NCBI GenBank assembly: GCA_008711295.1
Contig: VUYV01000330.1
Span: forward strand, 437,577 to 501,576
DNA length: 64,000 nucleotides
From: Anarhynchus alexandrinus
Lineage: Eukaryota; Chordata; Aves; Charadriiformes; Charadriidae
Reading direction: 5' to 3'
In this document: positions 45,994 to 58,293 of the stretch, one piece after another
Layout of the letters: each line of letters opens with the position of its first letter
Numbering within the stretch: the first letter of the stretch is position 1
Program-made: the position numbers and the translations under genes
Notes under the pieces: generated by a model
Database searches by the model: none
What the model was told of the DNA's origin: nothing
What the model saw: only the letters and a program-made list of their open reading frames with translations

Positions 45994-48039
45994 CCCTTCT
46001 CATTGGCTGTGGGAGATATTAGCCTAATTGACAGAACTTGTCAGGACTTCTGTTCGTGAGGAGCAGGACCTCCTGGGGCTGGTGGCCTCTCGGAGGCAGC
46101 GCACGCCGCCCAGCCGGCTGCCGTGCTCCCCACATCTGGGTTTTCTCAGCCCAGGAGAGGGGGGACACCTTTGCCATGGTACAGATGGGCTGCTTAGACT
46201 TTCTGTAGTCGTGGCCCATGGTGCTCATGCTCAAGAACAGTGCTGAGGCCCAGGCTTCTTGACCAGGCTTCCTCCAGGTGCTGTCCCAGGGATGTCTGGA
46301 GAAGGTAAGGTGGGCTGGTGCTGCTCTGCAGAGGAGGTGGCCGGGATGGAGGGGCCCACCCGTGGCCGTGAGGAGGTGCCTGTGGCCGTGGAGATGCTCC
46401 ATCTACCCAGCCACGGCAGGGCAGGGGGGGATTGCTGTTGGACAGTAGGAGCACGTGGGAGGTTAACGTGTAAAGAAAGGAGAGTGAGTAAAGGGAAAGA
46501 CTTCAGCTGAACTCGGGGTGAGGTTTTCAGTCTTTCTCCACAGACTGTGGCTTGAAATGTCTGGCGCAACAGCGGAGTTTGGCACTGTATTTGGCATTGC
46601 CATTTGCGTGCCTGTGCGAATGTATCTGGAAAATGTATAAATACATTAATTGGGAAGATAGGTACAGGAAGTCCATTAGTAAGTGCATAGATTAGATCTT
46701 TTCCATCTTTTCTTACTCAGTGAATTTCCAATCCTGGTGTCTAGCAACAACCATGTACCTCCCAGTCCCGCTTAGGAGCCCCACGATCTTGAAGGCAATT
46801 GAGGGAAGAGTGAAGGTCACTGCAAACCACGTTTCACATGTAATAAATATTTGTATTTTTCAACAAGTAGAAATTTACCCCATCCCAGTAAGCCTGACCC
46901 GAGGGTATAAATGCTGTTTCTTTAGGCCTAATCTCCAAACCAACATGCAGAACAAATCACTGGGACAAGAAGTATAGCGGGTGCACACCACTTTCCCAGA
47001 CGTGCTGCTCGCGGAGTCACTGGTGCAGGGGTAATGGGGGGTACGCCGCAGCCGGGCTGGAGCGGCGGACCCTTCCCATGTGGGTTACAGCATGTTTATT
47101 CCAGCCCTGTAGTTTATCTGTTGGACAGACCTGGTTTTGCAACTTCGGGATATTGTGGCAGCACCTTCAGCTAAGGGAACGGGGAGGGAACCTGAGCCTT
47201 TAAAAACTGATTTAAAATACTTTGAGTATGTAACATCCATCACCTTCTCTACTGGTCTATGCAACATCTGTAAATTGAGCTGGCAAGGGAAATTAAGGGG
47301 TAGGTTGGTCTGGAATATCATAAGCGTAAAGAAGGCAGCAGTTAATTTTTTTTTTTTTTAATCAAACTTACATGGAGAAAGGTTTACAAATTCCCAGCAT
47401 CTGTGCAAGATTGAATTTGGCTTGCAAATTATACTCAGTAAGGGCTCTCCGTTTTTGGAGGCTGCGATGGGCAGACTCTTCTGAGCAAAGGCTTTACCTT
47501 GAATGCCTGAAGCACGTCTGTGGCATTGGGATTCCCCATTTCTGATCCCCCTTCCCTGGGATTTGCGCATCCTGTGAGTAGCAGAAAGTGGCATTGGTAG
47601 TGAGGTGGGGGTAAATAGATCACTCTTACAGGTCAGTAAAACTGATCTTTGGAATTCACCATCCACGAAAAATACCTGAGAGTTAATAGCCTAGTTATGG
47701 CAATAGAAGTAAATTTTACAGTGTATTTTACAAAGTACAGTGAGGACTGGGAAAGAACAAGGTCCAGCTTTGAGGCACAGTACTGAGAACTGGGGAAGGA
47801 ATTGTTCGGGAGTGGTGTGTGATTGCTCCGTTTAAAATAACAGAAACAATGTTTTGCACTTCCTTGTAATATCTGCTGCCTTCTGAGAATCTGAAACATA
47901 CGTGAACAATAGCCCCATATATCATGGGATATTCCCGCTATCTTTCAAAATATTCTATACAAATCAAGAGGTGTAATAAGCAGATGCGAATAACTAAATA
48001 TTGTACATGGTCAAGAGATGGAGAAGGGTAAAGGCAGGT

Positions 48040-48157
48040 TTATGGGAGGGATTTCTGGGAATTGTAGGTGTTACCCACATGGGCATAGAGGGAGGGAAGT
48101 ATGGGAAGGACTTCTGGGAATCGTAGGTGTTACCAACGGGGACATACAGAAAGGGAA
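48040..48157 (+). repeat. Two-copy 59-bp imperfect tandem repeat with SBS/ZNF143-like motif
   Basis: Unit 1 (48040-48098) and unit 2 (48099-48157) share TATGGGA.GGA.TTCTGGGAAT.GTAGGTGTTACC. The minus strand of each reads CTACAATTCCCAGAA and CTACGATTCCCAGAA, close to the left part of the ZNF143/STAF extended motif (ACTACAATTCCCAGAATGC), but the AATGCA part is not kept. Function is speculative. Confidence 0.75.
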
Positions 48158-51100
48158 GCATTCCTATAAACACACACCGTATCCTACACTCGTGGCTAGC
48201 TCCTATTTCTGAGCGCAAGAATGCTTTGCTCGCAGGAGTAAGTCATGAAGGCTGACAGAGGACTGTTTTTACACGCACATCTATGGATTTACTTTCATGA
48301 ATAATGAAAATATGATACCTGTATAAATCTCCTTAGATGAGAACTAAACTCAAGTTTACTTTAATGATGGTAAAATAAAATAACATGAAATCCCTTGGGA
48401 AAATTGCACTTGCAACTCTGGCTACTGAAGAAGTGTTATGCTAAAAGGCATAGACTAGTTATGGATGGAAAGAAAAGACTTTTTATTTAATGCTGGAAAG
48501 AAAGTTGAGACACACATTAGCAGCAAAGCAGTTATACGACGTTAGAGAAGAGACAGTGATTATTGGACTTTATGACAGGAAGTCATTGAGAATTTCCTGA
48601 AAGAAGTAAAAGAGGAGTGTATTTGCATTCTGCTCAGTGATTTGGGAGTACTTAGATATTTATAGGAAAATTCCAAGAGGTTGTGTGTGTTTTCCATTAT
48701 ACAGATTTCCTATAAAAAATAAATAAATGTTGCCACAGCAAACTAATGGCTGCATTTTCTACTCTCTGCTGTGAAACTTGCTCGTGGTAGATTATACAGA
48801 GCTTAATTTTTTTTTTACTGAATTTTTTTAGCAGATTTACTTTGCACGATTGCAAAATTTCTTACAATGCAAAATGGGAAAGACCTAAACTAATGAAAAA
48901 TTCATAGAATTTAAGAAAAAGAAATGTCACAACTCTTTAAATGAGGGAAAACCCCAAACCGTGACAAACCCAGAACACCTGTATCTTCAGATTTGGAGTC
49001 CATACTGCTTTCCTCTTTCTCTTGTTTCTCTCTATCACGTAAAACCTCTTGTTTTGTAAGGGTAACCTGGACAGAAGTTGAGAGACCTGTGTGCTCTTCC
49101 CCGTGGTGTGGGGTTAAGTGTGGCGGGTGCGTTGGGCTGATTGCCTGGGGAGCAGCGTGGGGCGGGTTTGGGCCGAGAGCCCCCCGGGGCGTTGGAGCAC
49201 TTGGCACACTCCTGTCCACTTGTGAGGTCCCTTTCTAACCAGTTTCCCCTGTTCCCCTCGGTGAGTCAGCTCTCCTTGTCTCGCCCTTACCCTTCTGATT
49301 AAAATTTATTCATCCCAGAATTATGAATATTATACAGGAGGAGGAAGGGGGGATATAAACCAGGAGGAATATGCATATAAACATGCAGAACTTCACACCC
49401 CAGACTCCTTCATTGCTCTCTGGAAACTATCTAAGTGTCTGGTTATTTCTCCTCTCTCCCCATTGTATTTGAATGTATTCAAACAGCAAAAGAATTTTCT
49501 TGTCTTTTTTTTTTTTCTTTCATGCCTGCAGGATTAATAGGTAAATAGCTGGGTTTGTTCTTAAGGCTTTTGTTTGTGTTGGTGAGTGAGTAGGTGGCAT
49601 CTGGATGTGAAAGTTTAATGAGGGAGAGTGGTGCTGCGCTGGAGTGGGTTTTCAGTGGAGAAGGGGATGGGGCTCACGTTCTCCTGTGCCTCTGATGGGA
49701 GGAGAGACCCTCATCCTATGGGGTCAGGTCCCTGGGCAGTCCCTTTCCTCAGGGGCGTCCGTCCCGGGTTGCTGAGCTGATAGACCTCAGGGTTTTCAAG
49801 CAGAGCAGCGGTTGGACCCAGGGCGGTTGTCACTTTGGGGTCTCTGTACGCTTGGTGGTGCTCTCCAGGCATCACTGGGAGCTTCGACTTTGTGGGCTCT
49901 CGTGTGCCTGAGCTTCAGCCAGGTCCAACGGGGTCCCTCTGTTCCTAACGATCCGCTCACATCCATTGAAGAAACTGAGATGCAAGGAGCCTTATGATTT
50001 AGGATCTTAAATGCTCTGTTGAAACTGGGCATGGGAGCACTGGAATGCCTCAGGTCTGATCCTAGCGTGTACGTCTATTTATTATGTGGTTGTAGACAAG
50101 TCATTTAGCATAAAGATGCTGACACTTATGTGGATGCCTAATTCCACAAGTAAACGATGAAATATGTAGTTTTCAGAGAGATTGAGCAAGCGGACCCACA
50201 TTGTTCTTTGTGAAGCCGCTCTTGATTAATTCCTGTATAAATAAAATCAGAATCAGACTCAATTTCCCAAGGAGAAGAGCATGAAAATAATTTCTGTTGT
50301 TTGGTATGGGGGTTGGGGTGAAGAGGTCATAATTCCCCCAAATTGAGGGGTAAACTGATCCTATCAATTTGATTTTCCAGTAAATGTTTGGTTTGGGGTT
50401 TTTTTTCCCCTCATATCCATGTCCTTCAAGTTCTGCCTCAGAGTGTTTTAACAATTAATCTAAAACATATTAATTCTCGTTAATGCTGCTCTCCACACAA
50501 TGGCTTTTGTTTGGCTTCAAGTTCTGGTGTGTGCGAACTTCCTTCCAAGCTCATATTCCAAGCCTAGATTCATCTGAAGCTGTAAAACCGAACGTCGCCT
50601 TCGGGGAGCTGGAGCCTGTTTTCCCACCCCGAGGAATTCCTCCGGCACTGCGTATCCCGAGCTGCTGAAGGCTGCCGATGTACGAAACCAGCTCGTCTTC
50701 TGAGCGATACAGCTGGTCAATATTCTTTCCTCTCACAGCCCACATTTCTGTTAGGACTGAACCTATTTATTTAAGAGCTTTATTTATTCTCCGTCATGAA
50801 ATTCCAGGTCTACCATTGTTTTTGGCTGCCTTTCTCTCTTTGGGCTCTCTCCTCCGAGCTGATCAGCTGAAGTTACGGGGGTCTGTTGCCGGATTGTTCT
50901 TTTCCACTGATATGCGCGTGCACAAAGGCACATACGTTATTTTTTTATCTTTTAAAAAGAAAGAAGTTGATCGGTGCAGACATCAACAGGATATTATTAG
51001 TCCCAAGAACTGACGACAGTTTGACAGCCTGATGCGTAGAGGAAGGAAGTTTACAAACATCTCGGAGAGAGCCATGTTGAGCCGTTGAAGGAAATGAGGC

Positions 51101-52560
51101 ATGTCCTGCTGTTATTGTGCTTATAGCACTGGGATTCCCAAGGGGCAGAACAAGCCCATCTTGAGACCTCAGTCTGGCAAAGAACAAGTTGACTCATATT
51201 TTATTTTTGTTGTTTTTGTTACTAGTCTGTTATTGTTCCAATTGTGATGTTGCTTGTAAACAAACTGCTGCTATAATTTTATTTGCAGCTATTGAATGAT
51301 AGCTTAGGCGCATACAGGAAAACAGGCATCTAAAGCTAGTCATTATTTTTTCATACGTTTTTGATGTTGCAATACACCAGGTATGGTATCTCCCAGATTA
51401 ACAAGTGCAGACAGTGGGTCTGAGGTGTGTGCGAAGAGCTCTGCATACGCTCAACAAGAAGCTCTGTGTGAAAGGTGGTACCCTGAGAGCTCCTGACCCA
51501 GAGCCCCTGGTCTGCCGCGCGGGGTCACCCACCGGTAAGGGCCAAGCTTGTCCCCCATGTCTTTGGGGACTGACTCTGATGCGAAGTTTGATTAACCTTA
51601 ATGGAGGACATTCAGTGAAATGAAAAATAGGAAGCTAGTGACAAATTTTCTATAAAATAGGTGTTTAAGTGACACAAAATCATCAGGGTTAAAAGTCTAA
51701 ATCCACTGAATGGGAGGAGTACTGGCACCAGTGCTTCTGAAGCTTAAACAACAAGATTCTAAGAAACTAGACGTCCTGTGTGCAGCACGTGCTGGTGCAT
51801 CCCTAGAGACATCCGTAACACATGCACACGTTTCCACTCAAAGACTGCAATGCAAACTCTGCATCTCTGACTTTTTCATGGCTATCTGTAGGTGTTTGCC
51901 AGAATTCTTCCTGCATTCAAAAGCAATGGCAGTCCTCTGGCTAAATTTGTGCCATAATTACTCCTTTCTAAGTTACCTTTGATCAGCTGCAGTGTTAACT
52001 GACACGAGCTGATCTGAACCCCTTTCTGCAGCGCTCACAGTGTGCTGCCAGGTCATTCCCAGTTTGGAAAGAAGACATGCAAAATTTAAATAAGTTTTAT
52101 TAAAAGCCAACAGCTACAGCTCTTCAGCGATGGTGATACCATAGTCTCCCAGTAATGTCAGGTATGGTAATAGGGGTATCGGCCGCAGGCTGTGGCCGGG
52201 GTGGTTCAGGCTGGGTGTGGAAACCACCCCCCCCCCAGCAGGTCCCCCCTCGGCAGAGGTTTGCGAAGCTGGGATGGAGAGTGCCGTGGCTGACCTGATC
52301 CAGCCTTGGGCACAGTCCTGCTTCTGCTGGGAGGCTGCACGAGACACCTCCAGAGCCTCTTCCGATGGACGGTGCCACAACTCTTCCTTTCCAGGCTCTG
52401 GCGAAGCCAACAGGATGGTTGCCATAACCTCGGCTAAGGCTGGCCGCAGCAGGCAGCGAGCCTGGGGAGAGGAGAAATGCTGCACAGAGCAAGCACTCAG
52501 TTTAAGACTTTCCCTTTGACTCTGTTTGTGAATAAAACCTTCCCTTTAGTTGTGCTTTTC

Positions 52561-52580
52561 TTTTTTTTTTTTTTTTTNTT
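52561..52580 (+). repeat. T homopolymer with one undetermined base
   Basis: Seventeen T, then N at 52578, then TT. The N marks uncertain homopolymer resolution in the assembly, not biology. Confidence 0.9.
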
Positions 52581-55003
52581 ACCTGGAATTTTAATCTGAA
52601 TTTCTCCTTTTTTTATTTTCTCTCTCCCTGCTTACGCTCTATGGCTGTGTTGCTGTTCTCTCCCCACTCTTTAGTATGACCCACATTCAAAGCCAGTTCT
52701 CGGGCTGTAGCACCATATAGCATCTTCAGGACTATGTGTTATTTTCAAGCTCGGACTAGACCTGGAAATCCAATGTCACGCGGTGCTTCCATGTTGTGGT
52801 GGCCAGTCCAGCTGGACGGCCAGCACAGAGCTGCCCCCAAACTGGGTCCTGGAGCCGCCAGCCGCGGTAACAGCATCTCCTCCCTCCCATGGAGGTGTGA
52901 GGATAAGGGAAGGACCACCCTCTGTGGCCAGGTACTGTGCAACCAGGGCCAGAGGTGTATATAGATTGGGATTAAATCTCATCAGATACAGCTCAGAGCC
53001 AGAAATCGCTTGGTCTCGGAATAGTGAGTCAGCTGTTGCCATTTCCAATGTTGTTTTGGGTTTTCTTGCAGTATTTTTTTATTTCAGTAGCTAAAGCGAT
53101 TCAAGAATTAAAGTCATTCATGGGAGTGAAATAAACTAGACTTTTAAAATATATATACTAAATAAAAGTCTTCATGTTGGCATGTTGATGAATATCTAGA
53201 GGGTTTTTTCAAAGCCAGTAGATTATCGCTTGTGTTACAAAGAATAGTTAAAAAAAAAAAGCAAGGTTAAAGCGTATCCTAACTCTCTTGCTCATGTTTA
53301 TAGTACAGTTTTATTACTGAAGGTAAGACAGATAACTGGGCATTACTCCAAATTCCTGGCAGATTTCCCTTTCCAAGGCACTAATATTGGGATTAGTGTG
53401 TTGTTTTAAAGCCGTTACCTTTCTTCACCTCCATAATTGCTTGTTCTTAGGGGAGAATACCGAAAACTCGGTGCTCATAAAGCAGACTTGTTATGCAATG
53501 TATGCAGAGTTACATTTTGTTATCAGTTGGATTTACTTGAATGTCTGTGTGCATTTTTGTATGGTCTATATATAAATTTGTAGGTTCTTTGATTATTTAA
53601 GCGTATCGATGGCACACGGGTGGTGGACCAAAACTAGAACTCAAGAGCCCTCGTGCTTTTGAGTTGCAAAAAGTTGGTACGTCACCTCATGGTAATGATG
53701 GACCGTTCATGCATGAACACTGCTGCCCTCCCCATTTCTGGCGTCACGATGACATGGCCTGCTCTAGAAGCTGTGGAGGTGTACGGAAGGGATAACTTGA
53801 TATAGGCAAATGGAGAAGACATGGTTCTTGCGTGGCTTAGGGCTCTTGTCTCCGTAGGCGCAGAAGCAATTGCACTTCTTCTCTGGATGGCCGTTTCCAA
53901 GAAAACCCAGAGTGAAAACATCAAGACTATGGTCAGTGAGTTGTTTCCCATCTGAACCCATCTGGGTAGCTGGGAAAGAGTTATAGCCTGTACCAATTCA
54001 CAGTGCTGCTGCTGCCTGGGGGGGAAGGCACCTCTGACCAGCGACAGAGCACTGGTTTGGCTGGGAACAGAAAAACAGGGTCGGGGAATCGGCAGAGGAC
54101 AGGTAGTCAGAGGAGCAGCAGCAACCTTTGCCGGCTGCAGCTAGGAGAATGGGAAATGGGCTGACAGAGAGAGAGACAGCAGGAGAGAGCATTTACTGCG
54201 AACAATTGACTAGATCCCATGCCCTTGGGGAAGTTTTTGTTCTTTTCTTGGTAGGGGAAATAGCTTGGATGAAAGATATGAGGATATGAAATAAGTTTAA
54301 CAGCAGGAAGTTGTGTAAACATGATTAATTCCATTAATGGAAACTTTCGAATTGAAGGTTGTCAGTCCTTGTGTATATACCTCTTGTTTTCTTGTGAAAC
54401 GTCACGCAGAGTATTGAAACGCTTTCATAAGGGAAAGCATTAAAAAAAAAAATGAGAGAGAAAAATATGCTTGGTTAGTTGCCTGGAAAGAGTAAGAAAA
54501 TGCTGCTGCCGTGCCCAAGATTATAGTAGATTTGGAAGGTTTTGTGTCATATTTTCCTGCCATGACTGCCTTGTCCTGCATGAATAAGAGTTCGTTTGCA
54601 AAGCGTGTCTGGGAAGAAGGCACGCAGGAGAGCACCGGGGAGGCGGCTTCTCCAGGGCTGCTGGTGAGAAGATGACTGAAAGTAGTGCAAGCAAGAAATT
54701 CTGAAATCGAGACGCCGGCAGCATCACTCAGCAAAAGGACAGCTTGCAATTTTGAGTTATAACGATGCTGTTGGAGAAACACCCAGTGGCATTTAGTCTG
54801 AGGTGCTAAGAGGCACGTATGCACCATCAGACGAACATGGGAGAAGTGACACCAAGCGACTCGTCTCTCTCCCAGAAAACTCATAGCCATGCTGAGACTG
54901 CAGAGCACAAGCGTACAAGGTGCCGTTCCCCGTGGCTTGGGAGAGATCGTGACCCTGCATTCACTTTCCCTGGTATTTAATCACTTTTTCAAAGTCTATA
55001 AAT

Positions 55004-55058
55004 ACCCATTTGTGTGTGTATGTGTGTATACATATATGTGTGCACGTGCGTGTGTGGA
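55004..55058 (+). repeat. Alternating purine-pyrimidine (TG/TA/CG) tract
   Basis: TGTGTGTGTATGTGTGTATA continues through CATATATGTGTGCACGTGCGTGTG. It is almost perfectly alternating and so able to adopt Z-form DNA. The frame it opens (54889-55134) is not a gene. Confidence 0.8.
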
Positions 55059-56039
55059 CGCCTATGCTGGGCTGCGGATGGTCTCGCTTACAAGCCACAA
55101 AGCATCTCCCCCCTGCCCCGTCCTGCACAGCTGAAATAAGATGCAGCTGACATCAGTCTCTTTGCCTTTTTATGATACGGGGATGCGGTGGTATCAAAGC
55201 AGGCAGGATGAAAGCACAAAAGCTTCCTGTTTCCAGCTGTTTTCCTCAGCAAAGATTTTTTTTTTTTTTTCCAAAGATGATGCTTCCTTTTAAGGGGTTT
55301 TTAATCTGCAAACTGTTTCCTCAGTTTATTTCACTACAGTAAAATGTGTTCCCTTTAGGTCATATCTGTCTCTTTTAAAAACCAACCTGCCCTTTTCAGT
55401 AGTTTTATTTGCTACTCAAAAGAACAAACATGACTTTATAAAAAACCTTTAATGAAGTACAAAGACCAATAAATCTTTTGCCACTAGAGCTGAAAATTTA
55501 TAGTGATTTTTTTTTAAAAGAGAAACCTTGAATAAATTAAGTGGGGAAAAATATACTGACTTCATAACACTTCAGAGTTTCTAATGCTGAGACTCTTGCG
55601 TTTGTACCTGTGCTTAGTGTACAAAAAATAGGTTTAGATTTATGTCATATATGAAAAATGCTTTATTTGAGGACACGAGTAACTTTAAAGAAGGGAAGAA
55701 ATAACAATTGGGATAGAAAAAAAAATCTTCCAGCTGCTTCCATTATGTTAGTCTCTTTTCATTAAACTGATCTCTTTGTTTACTTTCTTCTAAAGTAAAC
55801 ATGTATAATTAAAATATATTGTGCCTCTCGCTACGGCTCTAATTCTGCATGTGGGTTTGTCGCAATTGGAAATACCCTAAAATGCTGCCAACACCTCAGT
55901 GAAAGAGGGGCACTGCGTTTTATTAAGGTAAAATGTTTACGGGGGAACTAGATGGTGGATTTCGGCTCTTGCCCAGGTTGGGTCCAGCAGTCGTGGTGTC
56001 ACGGAGATGTCCCCACCAGTGCCACATCTTCCCGCTCTA

Positions 56040-56175
56040 GGCCACCCCGATGACTTCACTGATGGGAACCCTCCGGCGGGTTCCTGCCCGCTCCCTTTGC
56101 GAGGTGGATGGGGAGCGAGCGGAGATGAACCACCCCGGGCACGAGCGGCTGTACCGGGGCGCCCGGCGTATATGG
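56040..56175. promoter_or_regulatory. CpG-rich islet
   Basis: About 135 bp with raised CpG (CCGGCGGG, GGAGCGAGCGG, CGGGGCGCCCGGCG). It is short and flanked by ordinary intron. It could be a minor start site or simply GC-biased avian sequence. Confidence 0.3.
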
Positions 56176-58230
56176 CGAGTCCTTAAACGGCAACGAAACC
56201 GAAAGCATAAGGGAGAGAACCACCTCGTTGCGATTGAGCTGTAAAGCTTTTTCTGACATATGTTTTGAATGGAGATGGTGTCCCAAATGCCAAGATGTGT
56301 TGAAGGATAGCTGGTTGTTTTTGGATGATTGTCCTATATTTACTGCTTACAAGTTTCATTGTTGTTGAAAGTCTGCTGTGGTCTGTAAATATGTTCTGGA
56401 GCTGTATAAAAATATCACAATTAACATATTCAGAAGGACAACAATTGTCATGGTTGAATGACTTAGAAAGTAGCACAGGCTGTAAACAGGATGTGCTGAA
56501 ATGAACTAGCACACAGTTCCGCCGCAATGGTCTTTTCAACGAGCGTCTGCTTGTTATCAGCACTTCTGAAAATAATCTTTGGATCCTCCAAAGGACATAA
56601 TGCTCTGGTTTTTAAATCAGTTCTTCTAAGATGAGAAGCTTAGCTGGCATTGCTACCATTAAAGATATCCAGGTTTGGTTTGGGAGCGATGTCTGGATTC
56701 GTGCTCTCCAGCTTAGCAAAATGCTCTAAAGGGAAGAAAGGAGAGAGGGGGAGGAAGGAGGAACGTTTTCCCCCAAATTCTGCTGGAAATAGCCCTTTTA
56801 TTAACAAATTCAATAGCTGAGAGGGAGGCAGGATGTCCTGAGAGGAACTTGTATCTAGACACGGTGGGTGTAAAATTTCCATCTCTTGGGCTTGTGGTTG
56901 TTTTTCACTCAGTAGCGTTAAGGTATGGAACAGGAAAAAATATTTAATGAGAGTGGTGTAACGTACTCCAGTAAAACATTGCCGAATATATGCTTGTTTG
57001 GTGGAGGGACATAATTTATTCTGTTTCACATCTCTGCAGTTTTAAATGCTGTAACTTCATGTCAAAGGAAATCATCCTTAAAGGTATCTTTCTTAATGAT
57101 CCAACAGATGAAAAAGTACAGAATTTGCTAAAAACACCTTTCAGAAAGCCATGGACTCTTTCCCAGGTTTAATTCTCAGCAGCATTCTCCAAAGTCCTTA
57201 TAATTTAGAAAGATGTCTTGAATGATGATCTAAAGACAGAGGATTTCCAGCGATGCACCGAAACTTCTCCGTTTGGCATCTTTCCCCGCAGGAGCCCGTG
57301 CTGTCCCTAACGCTCGTAGGAGCGGTGTCCCTCAGTGTGGGCAACCGGGCCTCCAGTCTGGCAAGGAGGACGAGATGCTGAAACTGTTTCCATCCTTCCC
57401 TTACAGGTGGTTTAAAAATTATTGTTTGGGTTTTTTTTTAATGAGTTCCCTTGCAAAGAGATTGGGAACAGCGAGAGAGTCGGAGCCCTGTAAGTTTCTT
57501 CTGAGCATATGGTCCGGCTGAAAAATAGCAGATGCTGCAGGAGCAAAGGGCAGAGCCTCAGAAGGCAGGAGATGAAGAAGGCTTCAAGAGCCCCTCGCTC
57601 AGTGATCTTTCAGTTCAAAATCAAATGCTGCCATTAGGTAAGTTATCCCTGGCAAAAACTTCAAGGCTTGCAGGCGTGCCTCAGCTGCTCGTGGAAGAGT
57701 GGAAGTTTTCCAAAAGTGACAAATAATTTCTCAGGCTTCCCGTTTATCAAATGCGGTTGAGTTATGGTGCCTCGAAAGTCCAGTGAGAAGGCCGAACAGC
57801 CGGAATAGATGTGATGCAGGGCAGATATCTGCAAAACCTCTTTAGTTTCAATAAATTTGGTATTCGTTATTATCCTGTGAGAAGAACAGAAAGCCTTGAG
57901 AAAATTAATGGAATCATCAGGTTTGAAGAAAGGAGGTTTTATGAGTGGTCCCTTGTGTGCCAGGGGAAGGAGCGTGTGCTGTGTGGTGAAGGCGGCCCCG
58001 TTCCTCAGCCGGCGGAGGCTGAGCAGCGCCCGGGCTGTGTTTAACAGCAGCACCGGGTGCGAGGGATGGACGCGGGGTGGAAGGGAGGGATTCCTGGGGA
58101 GTGAGCAAGCCGCAGTGCCTATGGTCAGCCGTACCTGGACCACAGATGTTGTATCTGCTGGGGATAGGCATCCTTTTATTTTTCGCCAGTAAGTATAACG
58201 AGTGGGTAGTGCTTTGTGTATTCTACAGTG

Positions 58231-58293
58231 ATGAATTAATTTGGTGTTCATTGTGGTAGCACTGATCATAATGAATTAATTTGGCATTCATGT
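58231..58293 (+). repeat. Two-copy 40-bp-spaced repeat
   Basis: ATGAATTAATTTGG followed by a TTCAT-ending variable part occurs at 58231 and 58271, exactly 40 bp apart, with TGTGGT/TGTGGA following each. It looks like a small local duplication that doubles a TAATT-type homeodomain core. Confidence 0.8.

Larger units (their letters stand above)
43311..48039. other. TCF4: Intronic sequence, no gene seen
   Basis: Apart from the CpG islet and repeats listed separately, mixed sequence with a GC-richer region at about 46040-46450. The frames there (46019-46402 minus, 46231-46569 minus, 46259-46510 plus) overlap on both strands and carry no domain. Confidence 0.5.
48158..58230. other. TCF4: Intronic sequence, no gene seen
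   Basis: Mixed sequence with G-rich text at about 49080-49200, a C-run at 52227-52236, T-runs at 49507-49515 and 55257-55270, and many chance frames (for example 54402-54908 minus, 168 codons; 57661-58269 minus, 202 codons) that lack motifs and overlap opposing frames. The text near 50085-50130 (GTAGACAAGTCATTTAGC) may be another L3-type remnant. Confidence 0.5.

Noticed and set aside
52180..52500. Possible CR1 fragment (CCAGCCTTGGGCACAGTCCTG)
   Set aside because: Only loose resemblance to CR1 3' text. No terminal repeat and no collinear match over more than a few words.
57661..58269. 202-codon minus frame
   Set aside because: No motif or family resemblance, and it overlaps several plus frames in a GC-richer patch.
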